From Lepas anatifera (Eukaryota; Arthropoda; Thecostraca; Lepadidae): a DNA stretch of 64,000 bases. The DNA lies in assembly GCA_034440635.1 (NCBI GenBank), contig JAOTON010001919.1, positions 186,001 through 250,000 on the forward strand, read 5' to 3'. The stretch's first letter is position 1, and each line of letters starts with the position of its first letter. The translations under genes were made by a program, and so were the position numbers. Below the pieces are notes generated by a model. It made no database searches, was not told the DNA's origin, and saw only the letters and a list, made by a program, of their open reading frames with translations. Of the stretch, positions 9,936 through 22,125 are shown piece by piece.

Positions 9936-12900
9936 CTACGAGGGTGAATAAATGACATTGAATGCGATACTCTTTAAAAAAGCCGATATTGTTGCCACAT
10001 CGACTGACGGAGACTCACCAATAAGGGAACCGAGTGAAAAATCTGCGGGGAAGTGAGCCCTCCTCTCAATCTCAAAGTCCCGGCAGTCAGTGAGAACATG
10101 CTTAACAGAGAGGTGTTCCCCACATCGCGGGCACTCCGGTGGCTCCTCTCCTCTCAGAAGGAACGAGTGAGTGGCGTGAGTGTGTCCTATACGCAATCTG
10201 GCTAAAACAACCTCGTCCGTTCTGCACCTGGCATTGGCCGATGACCACGCGCCGATCCTGGGCTTCATAAGGCGCAATTTGGAGCCCTTGGGATCATTGT
10301 CCCATCTCCGTTGCCAAGACTCGAATGCATACTGCCTGATGGCAGGGAAACAGTCAGAGTAAGGCACTTTTATTCCTGACGGCACGATACCCCGTGACGC
10401 ATCCTTCGCCGCAGTGTCACATTGCTCATTGCCAGGCACTCCCACGTGGCTGGGCACCCATGCCAGTGTTAATTGTTTTTGTTGGCAGTGTGCTCTGTGC
10501 ATCTTATTCCGAATAAGTTCCAGAATATATGACGATGAGGGGTGAAAATCAAATGATGTTAGTGCTTGCAAAGACGACAATGAGTCAGTAAATACAACGT
10601 ATTTGCGTCTCCTCGACCGTAACACCTGGTCTAAAACTCGGAAGATAGCGTAAAGTTCAGCAGTAAAAACTGATGCTGTCACAGGGAGTGTATAACGTTG
10701 CTCAATTCCATCACTTACATACGCACATCCGACACCGCTCTCCGTCTTAGATCCGTCTGTATAATATATCTCAAAACCTGAATACATGTCATTTACGTGT
10801 TCCCAGAAAATCTGCCGGACCGCAACAGGCGGCAGATTCTTGGTCTTAACAAGCAAACTGGTGTCCACCTGAGGCTCTGGGAGAGTCCATGGTTCTAATA
10901 AGGGATTCTGGAAAGTCTCAACCTGTTCACAGTCAACTCCTGCTTCCCTCAGCCACGCTCCAATTCTGAGACCAGGGTGTCTGTTTCGGGATAGATTTTC
11001 TTCCGAGTGTCTGATGTCATCAGAGAATAGCTTACTGTATGTCGGATGGTTTGGAGACTGTTTTATTTTTAGAGCGTATTTCATCGCAAGGACACGACGT
11101 CGCAAGTCTAACGGCATCTCGTTTGCCTCGACGAGTATGCTGGCGGTAGGCGATGTGCGGAATGCACCGATGATAATTCGAATGGCATGGTGATGTATGG
11201 TATTTAGCATAGATTTTGCTGTCTCCGTGGCTGAATCGTATACCATGCAGCCATATTCAATTTTTGATCGGATTAGCGATCGGTACAACATCAAAAGTGT
11301 TTTTCTGTCTGCGCCATACTTTAACTTAGTTATAACCTTCAGAATGTTCAGATCCTTGAAGCACCTTTCCCTTACAACCTTAAAGTGGTTTTATATAGGT
11401 CAACTTAGAGTCAAAAGTCAGGCCCAGGAACCGTGCATGTGCGACTACCTGGATTCTTTCTCCATACATAGTTAATGTGGGATCATCACACGGACTGCGT
11501 CTGCGGCAAAAATGTATACATTTCGTTTTTGTCGTTGAGAATTGTAGACCATTTTTGGAGCTCCACCTCTGCAACTTTGTGAGTCCGAGCTGTAGCTGCC
11601 TTTCTGCAGCGGCTGTGGACGACGCCGTTACCCACATGCTGAAATCGTCTACGAATAGAGCTGTGTTGATATTACGTGGTAGGTTATGTGATATGTCGTT
11701 GATTGCGATAGCGAACATGGTCACAGAGATCACGCTACCTTGGGCCGTTCCGCTTCCCTGCGCTCGCTCCTCTGACTGCACGCTACCTATCCTGAATCTA
11801 AACCGACGGCTTCGCAAGAAATTTGAGAGAAACCAGCCCATATGACCCCGTATGCCCAATCCGAACACCTTTTTCAGGATGCCATGCCTCCATACCGAAT
11901 CATAGGCCTGCTTTACGTCGTAGAAAATAGCTATTGTGTGTTGTTTTTCAGAGAAGCCTTTACGGATATCAGCATCGAGCGAAAGAAGATGGTCGACAGT
12001 ACTTCTGCCTCGGCGAAAACCACACTGGACGTTCGAAAGCAGTTGATTGGTCTCCAAGAACCACACGAGCCTAGTATTAACCATTCTTTCAAGCAGCTTA
12101 CACACACACAGGAGGTGAGAGATATCGGGCGAAAGTCATCAGGAGACACTCCTGGCTTTCCTGGCTTGAGGATTGGTATTATGGTGGCCTCGCGCCACTG
12201 GTCTGGGAAGTCATCCTGCGTCCATATATAGTTAAATATGTCAAGCAGTGATACAAGAGAGCAGTCAGGGGCGTGCCGCAACATCTCGTAGGTAATTGTG
12301 TCAGGTCCCGGAGATACGTTTTTGTATTGTTTAGTGCAGCCCGGAGTTCACGCATTGAAAAAGGAATGTTGTATGCAGCCGAACTGTCGTTACCAAAATT
12401 AATCGGTGTTCTCTCTTCTCGCTCCCGAAAGCGACCAAACTCGAGATCCTGAGACTCCCTGCTACATCTTGCCTCGAATGCTGCAGCCATACGGTCAGCC
12501 ACTGCCTGTGGATTGCTAATTTTGACGCCGTTTTCCTCTAATACTGTGGCAGGTGTTGATCGATGCTTTCCTTGTATACTTTGAATACGAGACCAGACCT
12601 GTGTAGATGGAGTAAAACGGTTGATTGTATTGACATATGCCACCCACCATCTCCTTTTAGAGTTAACAACTATACGTCGCGCCAACGCTCTCGCGCGCCT
12701 AAACGTTATTATGTTAGGCGTCGTTGTGTGTCTTTTAAGTACTCTGTAAGCCCGTTTCCTTTCTAAAATCGCTTGTCGGCATTCGTGGTTCCACCAGGGG
12801 ACAGGAGTTCGTTTGGGTTTGCCGGAAGTCATTGGGATAAAACGTTTGGCTGCTGAGAGAATCATGTCATTAAAATGCTTTACTGCTGCCGTTGCCGAAC

Positions 12901-13657
12901 CCTCAGCACTTACATCCAAGGGGCCACATGCGCTCCGGAAGCCCTCCCAGTCAGCCCTTCGGAGGTTCCACCGGGATGGCAGAACCAGCGGTGCAGCCGA
13001 CCGGGCTGAACGGATGTTTATTGGAAAGTGGTCACTCCCATGGAGGTCTTCAAGGGTGCACCAGCTGAGCTGGGTAAAGAGTGAAGGTGAGCAGACAGAG
13101 AGGTCTATAGCCGAGAGCGATCCAGAAGGCAGGGTAAAGTGAGTGGGACGACCAGTGTTCAGCAGGCAGAGAGAGTTGAGATGGAGGAAACGTTCCACTG
13201 TTCGGCCTCGGGGACACGAGCGGTCCGAGGACGCTCCCCATGATGGGTTGTGAGCATTAAAGTCGCCCAATAGAACAAAAGGGGTTGGCAGTTGGTCAAC
13301 AAGAGCATTAAGACTATGCAGATCAATGTTGCCACCAGGAGGGAGGTAAATAGAACAAACTGTGATTTTCACAAATCCTAAATCTACCCGGGCGGCCACT
13401 GCCTGCAGAACCGTGTTCAAGCGAACAGGGAAGCACGGGGTGCAGTGGTGAACTGCCACCATAACACCACCGTAGGCAATGGTGCTACTGAAAACGTCCT
13501 TTCTGAACGTCTGGAACTGTCGCAGGTTAAAAAGGCTTCCAGGCGACAGTTTTGTCTCTTGAAGGCAAAGCACACTAGGGTTATACTGTGATATAATGTG
13601 TTGCAGGTCAGAAAGATTCGCGCGAATACCACGGCAGTTCCACTGAACAATAGTCAT
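9936..13657 (-). pseudogene. LINE ORF2: APE endonuclease, RT, RNase H, zinc knuckle (frameshifted)
   Basis: The ATG at 13657 is followed by MTIVQWNCRG, LQETKL, GDFNAH, AIDLSVCS and GSDHFPI (APE endonuclease). The RT has ILKPGK, FRPISLTSCVC, CGFRRGRS, and an FVDD active site instead of the commoner YVDD/YADD. The RNase H has YTDGSK, FTAELYAI, FTDSLSSLQAL and GNEQCDTAAK, so all four acidic residues are present. It ends with CPRCGEHLSVKHVLTDC and FNVIYSPS. Against the 31976-37607 copy, three indels break it: a T lost near 12315, an extra AC near 12105 and an extra T near 11387. All are in short homopolymer or dinucleotide runs. Confidence 0.92.
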
Positions 13658-13719
13658 TTAAATAAAGGGAAACGGGCTTAGTGAGTGAAAGAAAAAGAAC
13701 TGGCCTACGGTAACTGACC

Positions 13720-15374
13720 CTAGCCCTTCCAAGGGGGGCCGGAACCCCCGTATGGCCCTCTGGCTAGTCCCACGTTTGAACCACCCAGCCGGTTGCGAAC
13801 CGGTCCGCGGCCTCGCCCGCTTTCGGTGGAATTACCGCGGGCGCGCGAGGTCTGGGGCTGGCTGAGAGGACTGCCCGCCGGACGTTTTGTCGGAGACCTA
13901 CCGCGCGGCACTTCCTCAAAATTTTTTCGCATTGTTGCGACAGTGGACGAGGCAGTGTCGGTAGGAAGCTGTGCTGGCTGCGTCTCGGTACCCGAAACGG
14001 GTGGTGGCTGTGGCGCTGCAGCAGCGTCGCCAATGGGTGGGATGACAGGGGACGGCGGGCGGCGCCCTCCCGCGGGAGAGGCTTTTCCCCCTCGTCCCAC
14101 GACTACCCATCCCTCTGAAACCGGCGGGAATCCACCGGGAGGCGCACCAGGTGTTGGTGCCGAGTCACCGGCACCAGGAGACGGCTGGTGCTTAGGGGCG
14201 GTGACAGACCCCTTTCCCCATTTCCTGGCGGGGGCCGAATGAGGAGATACAGAAGCGGGGGCGATGACCTGCCCCTCACCCCCCACGGAGGGGGCGCGCG
14301 GAGGAGGTACCGCCGTCGGCCCAGGAGCCGGGGCGGCGGGCTGGCGTGAAAACACCAGCCCCATCCTCCCTGCCAGGCGAACAAAGTCCGCCACGGTTAG
14401 GGAGCGGATGACCTCCTCCGCGGTCATCCTTGGGGTGTTTGGTATACCTGTAGAGGCTACCTGTGCGAAACTTTTCCGCGGGTGGGACGCCTCGTATGCG
14501 TCCCGTGCCTCACGAAAACTGATACGTTGTCTGGTCTTTATAGATAGTATTTCTTTTTCTCGGAGAAACTCTGGGCATGATCGGTCTGTTACCTGGTGGC
14601 AACCCCCACAGTTTGCACATTTCAATGCTTCGGCATCACACTCAGTGGTGCAGTGGTGTAACGATGAACACTTCCCACATACACCTTTACCTTTGCAGAA
14701 TCGGGCACTGTGTCCATATTTCTGGCACGTAAAGCATCGCATGGGGCTTGGCACGAAGGGCCTCACCCCGACTCTTGAATATCCAACAAAGATGTGATTC
14801 GGTAACTCTTCTGTGTCAAACGTAAGTATAACAGTGTCAGTGTCGAGCATAGCATCTCCACTTTTCCTACGAATCCTCCGCACCTCCACCACTCCGAGTT
14901 CCTCAAGTCCTTCAACAATCTCTTCCTCAGACAGCCCCCTTAGCTCCTGACTATTCACCACGCCTTTCTTAAAGTTCTTAGTTCTGTGTGGCTCTACTGA
15001 AATGTTGATTTTGCATGTCTTTTTCGATCCCGAGTCCTTCCTCGTGAACGTCAGTTCCGTCACGGAGAGTGCACGCTCGGCATCCTCGGTTCGCGCAAAC
15101 TCAACTTCCAACGATCCGTCCTGTAACTTGTCACATCTCACGACCTTGCCCAGACGATCTAGTGCCTCCTTTCGCTTAAATGGTGACAGTGCTGCAAGGG
15201 ATGAGGATGTGTCCAGTCCCCTCATTACCAAAACGCGAGGACAGGAAGGCTGGCTCATCGTCTTTTGCGGTTTGGGCGCAGGTGTCTGCATGGTCCCTTC
15301 CCTCTAGGGGGTTGAGAGGTGTCTACCTCCAGTGGAGGGTGCGGAGAGGGATTTGTGGTGCGTGTGTTATCCAT
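13720..15374 (-). pseudogene. LINE ORF1 (CCHC Gag-like), one early frameshift
   Basis: The expected start is the ATG at 15372-15374 (MDNTRTTN), as in the intact copy at 35950-37605. One C is missing in the C run around 15297-15303 (CTTCCCTCT here, CTTCCCCTCT in the other copy), so the open frame is only uninterrupted from the second Met at 15291 (MQTPAPKPQ). Three knuckles are visible: CFTCQKYGHSARFC, CGKCSSLHHCTTEC and CANCGGCHQVTDRSC. The C-terminus is Pro/Gly-rich and ends GRGRGPVRNRLGG. The stop lies 62 nt before ORF2. Confidence 0.9.
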
Positions 15375-15392
15375 GAGAGTATGATTAATTTC

Positions 15393-16501
15393 GGCCAGCC
15401 ACGTGCGCCCCCTTCCAACGAGGGTGCTACAGGGCGAAACGACGCACGGGCTGGCTATACGGGGGAGACGCCGCCGTTACAGAGGGGGGAGAGAGACTCA
15501 CCAAACCCCCACTGCCCCGACGACGGTCCCCCCTTGCACCTAGCCTGGACGACCCCGGGCGGGACGCGGACACCCCCTCCCTCCCCGGGTGAAGTCGGGA
15601 CCTCACCAAAGGAGGGAGGGACAGCCGAGCCCCACCAAAGGCCGGCAGACTTTTACAATGCTGCTACTCTTGCCGATGCCCTCAAGAGTACCCCGCCCTT
15701 GCGGAAATCCAGACCAAAGTAGAGTGTTGCTAGAGGAACACGAACGAACACAGCGCATCCCCCAGCTCAGCTACCAGGACTCCTTCATCCCGGGGTACGG
15801 GTCGGTGCGCAGCTCACCTTAAAAAGACAGGCGCCCTCGCACGGCCTCATCGGAGCAGGCGACTACCACCTGCTCGTCACAACTGATTCCCGGCTGGTCC
15901 GAGAGAAGCGAGCCCCCGGCCCGCAGGGCCGGTGATTAGAGGGATCCAATCGCCAGCCACACGAGCCGGAGGCCCACATACACCCAGACCATCCAGGAAT
16001 CATAGGCACGTGCAAGGACGCCCATGATACTGGGATAATGTGGGTAACTGGGAAGTTATGAGTTGGAAAAGGAAGAGGGTCGGTCTGCGCTGTCCAGCCC
16101 AGACACGCGCCGCACGCGACCGAGGTGTCCACACTCAAGACGAGCAAGAGTGCACACACCCGCCACCCGCGGAGACACGCCGGGCCAGACAACGCAGACA
16201 GTGGGCAGGAGGGGTGTTTAGGAGTGGACAGAAAGGATACGGGTGGAAAGACATGGAGAGATAAGGAAATAAGGAAAGAAGAGGAAAAGGAACAAGGAGT
16301 TGGTGGGATTTGAATTTAGGAAGGCCAAGAAAGGATGAGGATGGCAGTTTCGATTTGGCCTCTCGACCGAAGGCGAGGGGCGAAACCCATCCTGCCAACT
16401 GGGGTCGCGGGTGTCGTCACATCCCGTACCCAATTATCCATGTGCCGGACCTGTCAGCAGGTGCAAACGAGTCCGGCAGATGAAAATTGGTCCCCTGCGG
16501 G
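15393..16501 (-). other. LINE 5' UTR unit
   Basis: Single complete copy of the ~1.1-kb 5' UTR block described at 2987-4083. Because the TSD begins immediately at 16502, this copy fixes the true 5' end of the LINE at CCCGCAGGGG (minus strand). It contains the GGAGAGATAAGG form of the diagnostic site. Confidence 0.85.
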
Positions 16502-16517
16502 CACTTCCGTGTAGCAT

Positions 16518-17247
16518 TTAAAAATAAGTTTTCCTTCCGAGATTGACTTATGCCTGCCAGAGCCTGTTCGCGTGCGGCGTCTGTCAGCAGCTGGTGTGAT
16601 GCTACAAATAGGAAGCTCGCTGCTGCATATACCACCATCGGTCGCTGTCAATGGTGCCGTTGCGTTCTGACGCAGCTTCAGCTCCGTCAGAACGCAACAT
16701 CCGGAGAACTCCTGGTAGCCACAACAACAGCAGCAGTGGCTTGCCGCAGCTGCTGCCGTCTCCAATGGTCCGTCACGACTGCATCCAAGCCGCCAAGATA
16801 CAACCTCTGCGCTTCTCGCTGGTCTTCCAGAAATGTTCTGTTTGCCGATGCCTTTGATGGTAAAACTCTGCTTTATATGTCAAACAATGTTGTCATGCTT
16901 TGTCCATGCTTACAATATCTTCATGTTTTGTAGGCGCCTTCTGATCGCTTCCTTCAGGTTTAAATGCTTCCTTATTTCACAGCGAACTTTGTACTTGTTT
17001 CTTGCTGTCACAGATGCTCTTCTGTAAGTATCGGTAACTTCATCAGCGGTCGGTTCGAACTTTCAAGCTATTGAAACGTGAAATTCGTCCTCTTCCCTGG
17101 CCTCCATCTCTTCAAGCTGCAGCATCATAATGTGACCGACAACGTCAGCCCCAGTCGAGAGCTGGTTAAGCGGCAGCATACATGGCTTGACAGCGGCGCT
17201 AGGTGTGGTGTAGCTTCATTTTTCCCGAAATGCGGTATTCTCCTTGC
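16518..17247. repeat. Centre and inner right arm of the foldback element
   Basis: 16518-16724 is the unpaired centre. It holds a perfect 14-bp hairpin, GTTGCGTTCTGACG at 16659-16672 and its complement at 16685-16698, with a 12-nt loop. From about 16725 the sequence is the inverse of 9648 downwards. The arm is interrupted at 17248 by a LINE and resumes at 23144. No gene seen. Confidence 0.8.
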
Positions 17248-17402
17248 GTGTGTGTGTTGGTGCTTTAGGGCGCTTCGGCTGCCAGGGCCATATAGCGCGC
17301 CTATCAGGTCAGTTTAGTCTAGTCTTGGATTACGCTTTGTTGTTGGTATCAAGCTTCCTACGGGCAGCTAGAAATGGCCCAGACTCGGGCTCTGTCACCC
17401 AC

Positions 17403-20400
17403 TCATGCCCTGTATGGGCTGTAAATGATATGGAAACCTATCTCAGTCAGGTACGATAAAACGCGGTTAAAGTCTGTTGTTGGGTGTTTACCAAGAATCT
17501 CAGCCATCGTTTGCCTAGAGAGGAAGCGGTTACGCACTTCGCGTAGCCCTGCACAGGCATCAGTGTCTGAGAGAACGTGCTCGACGCTCAGTCTTGCGCC
17601 ACAGCGGGTGCAAGTGTTTGGTGCGGCGCCACAAAGGTAGTGTCCATGTGTTATGAATGTGTGGCCGATGCGGAGTCTAGCCAAACACACCTCCTCTCTC
17701 CTACTTCGCCGGGCGCTCGACTCCCAGTGACCTATTGTTGTCCTGAGACGTTTCAGAGCACAGTCCGGTTCAACATCCCATCTCGTCTGCCACTTTGAGT
17801 AGAAGAAATTATTGATATCAGCCTTCAGGTCACCCGCTGGTACCCGGAACCTTCGCTGGGGGCTCAACCACGACGCAGATTTGGCGGCTTCATCCGCCAG
17901 TTCATTCCCGGGTATACCAACATGACTTGGGACCCATAAGAACTTAATTTCGATACCGTGAGATGCAGAAGTGGTCAACAGTTTTAAAATCGCGGGTACG
18001 AGCCATGATGAATGTGATAGACTAGAGCGGAGAGCTGCCAGCGAGCTGGCTGAGTCGGTGATTATCAGGTGATGTTTCTCGGGGAGCTGACGGATATACC
18101 GTATGACCTGTAAAATAGCATATAGTTCGGTGGTAAAAACCGACACAGTTCTCGGGAGACCAAAACATCGACGGATTCCCTCGCCTGTGAAGGCACACCC
18201 GGCACCAGCAGCTCCCTTGGATCCGTCAGTGTAGAACTTAAAGTAGTCTGGGTATGAACTTATCTTTTCTAAGGCTAGTTGTGCGAGTTCTGATGGGGCT
18301 GTTCTCGTTTTCCCGTGCTGCATCAGCTCAAAATCGCATTCAACAGTAGTTCGGCGCCATGGTTCCAGCCTCTCAGGTCGTTTCTTTGCTATGGTCCCAA
18401 AGTTAATACACGATTCTTGTAGCCAGTGCGTAACCCGGGTGCATAGAGCTGAGGATGAGCTTTGTCTACCGCCTGTGAAAAGTTCTGTCAATGAGTTATC
18501 AAAGATCCACTTGTATGTAGGATGGGCTGGGTATTGGCGGATTCTACATGCATATGTGAGAGCGAGTCGACTTCGTCTCAATTCAAGCGGGGGCTCGTTG
18601 GCCTCCACTAAAAGGCTCGCTCTTCGTGATGTCCGGAAGGCGCCTGTTGCGATACGAACACATGCGTGGTGGACAGCGTCTAGGGGTTGTTTCGTGCTCG
18701 TCAATGCACCATCGTACACCACTGAAGTGTAATCCAGCACAGATCTTATCAATGCATGGTATAGTCGGAGAATGGAGGTTCGGTCTCCACCGTAGGATGT
18801 ACGAGAGATCATCTTAATGATATTCATGCGGTCAGTACATTTGTCTTTAAGAGATGAAATGTGTGGAGAGTAGGTAAGACGTTTGTCAAAGGTCACACCG
18901 AGGAATTTAACCCTATCGGTGGTCGGAACACGTCTTCCGTACAGTCGCAGTGATGCCTCTGGACAATATCGCGTCCTGCGGCAGAAATGGATACACGTAG
19001 TTTTCTCCGTTGAAAACTTAAACCCATTAAGCAGGCTCCAATCGGTCAGGCGATCAATACATATCTGCAGTTGTCGCTGCGCTGATATCGTAGTGGACGT
19101 GGTTACCCACACAGCGAAATCGTCAACAAAGAGCGATCGGTTCACGGACGAGGGTATTGCGTCACATATGTCGTTGATTAAAACACCGAAGAGTGTCACG
19201 CTTAAAACACATCATCATGTTTGGGGTTTTAGGGCGCGCCGACAGCACAGGTCATATGGCGCCCATAACAACTAAGAGGACATGTCAATACAGGCTTCAA
19301 CAGATCAGGTAGAAAGGACAGTCTGTTGCATCCTTATACCTAAACTTCTATAACATGCATGAAGACGTCCGATGCCTAAAATCACATTCCACTCCTAGGT
19401 CAGCTAGCCATTAAAGTTGGTGCTATTCAAAGACGATGTGATGGTAGAAAGTAAGTCAGTAAGTGAAATTTGCAACACGCAGTCCTGCAGCTATGAAGGT
19501 GAGTATATGACATTGAAATTGATGGTTCGCAAGTATGCACATATCTCTGAGATACGAACCGTGGGGGATTCCCCGAGGAGCGAGTCCAACGACGGTGAAC
19601 CGGGCAAATGCCTCATCCTCTCCAGCTCGAAATCGCGACACTCTATCAGCACGTGTTTCACCGTAAGCCTACCGCCGCAGCGAGGACACTCCGGCGGGCC
19701 GTCGTCAGTGAGAAGAAAAGCGTGGGTGGCGTAGGTGTGCCCTATTCTTAGTCTTGAGATGATGACCTCCTCCCTTCGGCAACTCGCGTTGCTTGATGTC
19801 CATGGTCCTATTTGAGGTTTTACCTCCTTTAATTTACCACTCTTAGTGTCGTCATTCCATCGCCGTTGCCACACTTCGATAACATAGTTCCTAACACGCG
19901 GAAACAGATCAAAAATATGGAACGCGGATTCCGGAGGGAGGGTCGCTGTTAGCTGCTTCTTTAGCTGCTCTGTCGGCTAGCTCGTTGCCTGTGATGCCGC
20001 AGTGGCTAGGCACCCATGCAAGCGTCACCGACGTCCCTCGACTAACAGTCTGGTGGATCTTATGTCTGATGAGAGGTAAAAGGTATGAGCTCGACGGGTT
20101 GTGGTTGAGTAGATGAAGTGATTGTAATGAAACGCTTAAAACACTGCCCTGTGGCACCCCACTCAGCTGTTCAAACCTCTCCGACAGGGAGTTGCCGATT
20201 CTAACTCGGAAGTATCTGTTTCTTACGAAGTTTTCTAGGAAATAACCCATACGACCTTTGACCCCTGCCCGTCGTAGCTTTTGAAGTATTGCGTGGCGCC
20301 ACGCTGTATCGTACGCCTTTTCCATGTCAAAGAAGAGTGCTACGGTGTGCTGCTTTGCTGCAAAGGAACGGCGTACAGCTGTATCGAGCGATACAAGGTG

Positions 20401-22070
20401 ATCAGTGGTGCTTCTCCCTGCTCTAAAACCACACTGAGCGTTGGAAAGAAATCCGGTGCTTTCCAAAAACCACATCAGTCTTTTGTTGACCATCCTTTCA
20501 AAAAGTTTGCAAATACAAGACGTAAGAGCGATAGGTCTGTAATGGAGAGGGTCTGTTCCATCTTTATCCGGCTTGAGTATAGGAATGATTGTCGCTTCAC
20601 TCCAATCATCTGGGAAATCGTGTGTGATCCATATATGGTTATAGAAAGAAAGAATGGCATTATGTGAATGTTCATCCAGTCGTCTCAGCATGTCGTAGTT
20701 AATATTGTCTGGACCTGCAGCAGTATTTTTTGTGTTTGAGAGCGCTCCTTTCAATTCATGTATTGAGAATGTATCATTATAAGGGAGAGCTTCAAGAGAG
20801 CTGAAGTCAACTCTTACCCTTTCAGTATGTGTTTTATGTCGAACAAAACGAGGGTCAGTTGTACCAAGGCGCCAACGCTGAGACCAGGTTTCACCAATAG
20901 CGTTGGCCACTTGCAACGGATCTGTTATTGTTATTGTTTGTGATCGTGTTAGTACTGGTAATGGTACAGGAGAGCTTCGGCCAGAAATGCATTTTATACG
21001 TCTCCATATTGTACTTAGAGGAGTGAGTCTATTAATTGTATTTACATATGTAATCCATGACATTCTTTTCGCTTCCTTCACGATACGTTTAGCAACGGCT
21101 CGCGAGCGGCGGAACTGTATCAGGTTACCCGTTGTTGGTCGCCTTTTAAAAATCCGAAAGCGGCGTCGGCGTTCCCTAATCGCGATCCCACAATCTTCTG
21201 TCCACCAAGGGACGGGGACACGGCGCGGAAGCGGGCTCGTTTTCGGTATGTTTGCGTCTGCAGATGCGGTGATTTGAGCAATTATCTCCTCGCTATATGT
21301 AGAGGCCGTCTTACCCTCCTCAAATTCAAAAACTAACACACAGTCATTTGTAAAAGCGTTCCAGTCCGCCTTTCGCAAGTTCCACCGCGGAGCTCTCATG
21401 CCAGGGTGCGGGGTCTCCGACCAAAGCCACACGGGGTAGTGGTCGCTGCCGCAAGGGTTGCTGTGGGTGCGCCATTTAAATCGATGGACAAGTGACGGAG
21501 AACATAAAGATAGATCAATAGCCGAAGTCGAGCCGGAGGGCAGTGATATGTGAGTCGGCAGACCTGTATTTAGAATACATAGGTTATTGCGGTGAATGGT
21601 GTCCTCCATGCGTCTTCCCCGGCTATTTGTACGGGGGCAGCCCCAAAGAGTGTTGTATGTGTTAAAGTCACCAAGTATAATGTGGTTTGTTGGAAGCTGT
21701 TTTATCAGATCCTGAAGTTCACATTCTGGAAATCCTTCACCGGGGGGCAGGTATAAAGATACAACTGTGAATTTATAGTGCCGGAAGTCTACGCTCGCTC
21801 CTACCGCCTGCAATGCAGTATTGAGGCGAAAAAGGTGACGATGGAACACTATAATGAACAAACAGTGTGACTCCACCGTGCGCAACAGTTTCAGATGGAA
21901 AATCATGACGGAACGTTTTATAGTGGTGCAGAGTGCAAGAATGTTCAGGCTTAAGCTTGGTCTCCTGTAGGGCTACGACTGCTGGGTTTTTCGAGGCTAT
22001 CAGCGCTTGGAGGTCTGTTATGTTGGCCCTAAAGCCGCGTATGTTCCACTGTAAAATAGACGTCATTGAG
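17403..22070 (-). pseudogene. LINE ORF2 split by a nested LINE
   Basis: The N-terminal part (start near 22063, MTSILQWNIRG) has LQETKL, GDFNTYN, AIDLSLCS and GSDHYPV. The RT block carries AQCGFRAGRST and MEKAYDTAWRHAI up to PQGSVLSV at about 20145. After the nested insertion it continues at 19203 downwards with TLFGVLIND, FVDDFAVW, then the RNase H motifs FYTDGSK, FTTELYAI, ITDSASSLAAL and GNELADEAAK, and finally CTRCGARLSVEHVL. One frameshift lies near 21850-21900 in the endonuclease. The last knuckle Cys is displaced (VLSDTDACAG). Catalytic residues are otherwise intact. Confidence 0.88.
19211..20131 (-). mobile_element. 921-bp 5'-truncated LINE, 13-bp TSD
   Basis: ACGCTTAAAACAC is present at 19198-19210 and 20132-20144. 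The insert has the standard tail (CATCATGTTTGGGGTTTTAGGGCGCGCC...), a 3' UTR, and the C-terminal RNase H and knuckle region in two frames (19491-19874 with CPRCGGRLTVKHVLIEC; 19909-20128 with LAWVPSHCGITGNELADRAAK). It begins at SLQSLHLLNHN, the middle of RNase H. Its insertion makes a fortuitous open frame with the target RT (19909-21906). Confidence 0.93.
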
Positions 22071-22125
22071 TAAAGTGCGAGTAAAGTGTGTACATACTTC
22101 CCCAGATTGGAACCCCGTCCGTTCA

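Larger units (their letters stand above)
9741..16501 (-). mobile_element. Full-length I-type LINE with 16-bp TSD
   Basis: CACTTCCGTGTAGCAT occurs at 9725-9740 and 16502-16517, a perfect 16-bp TSD. Reading on the minus strand, the element has a 5' UTR (16501-15393), ORF1 (15374-13720), a 62-nt spacer, ORF2 (13657-9936), a 3' UTR and the conserved hairpin tail with six CAT repeats (about 9741-9808). It is very similar to the copy at 31976-37607. It lies in the central loop of the foldback element and so is younger than it. Confidence 0.93.

Noticed and set aside
19909..21906. In-frame RT to RNase H internal deletion of a LINE ORF2
   Set aside because: ACGCTTAAAACAC at 19198-19210 and 20132-20144 shows a nested insertion; the rest of the RT continues below 19203.
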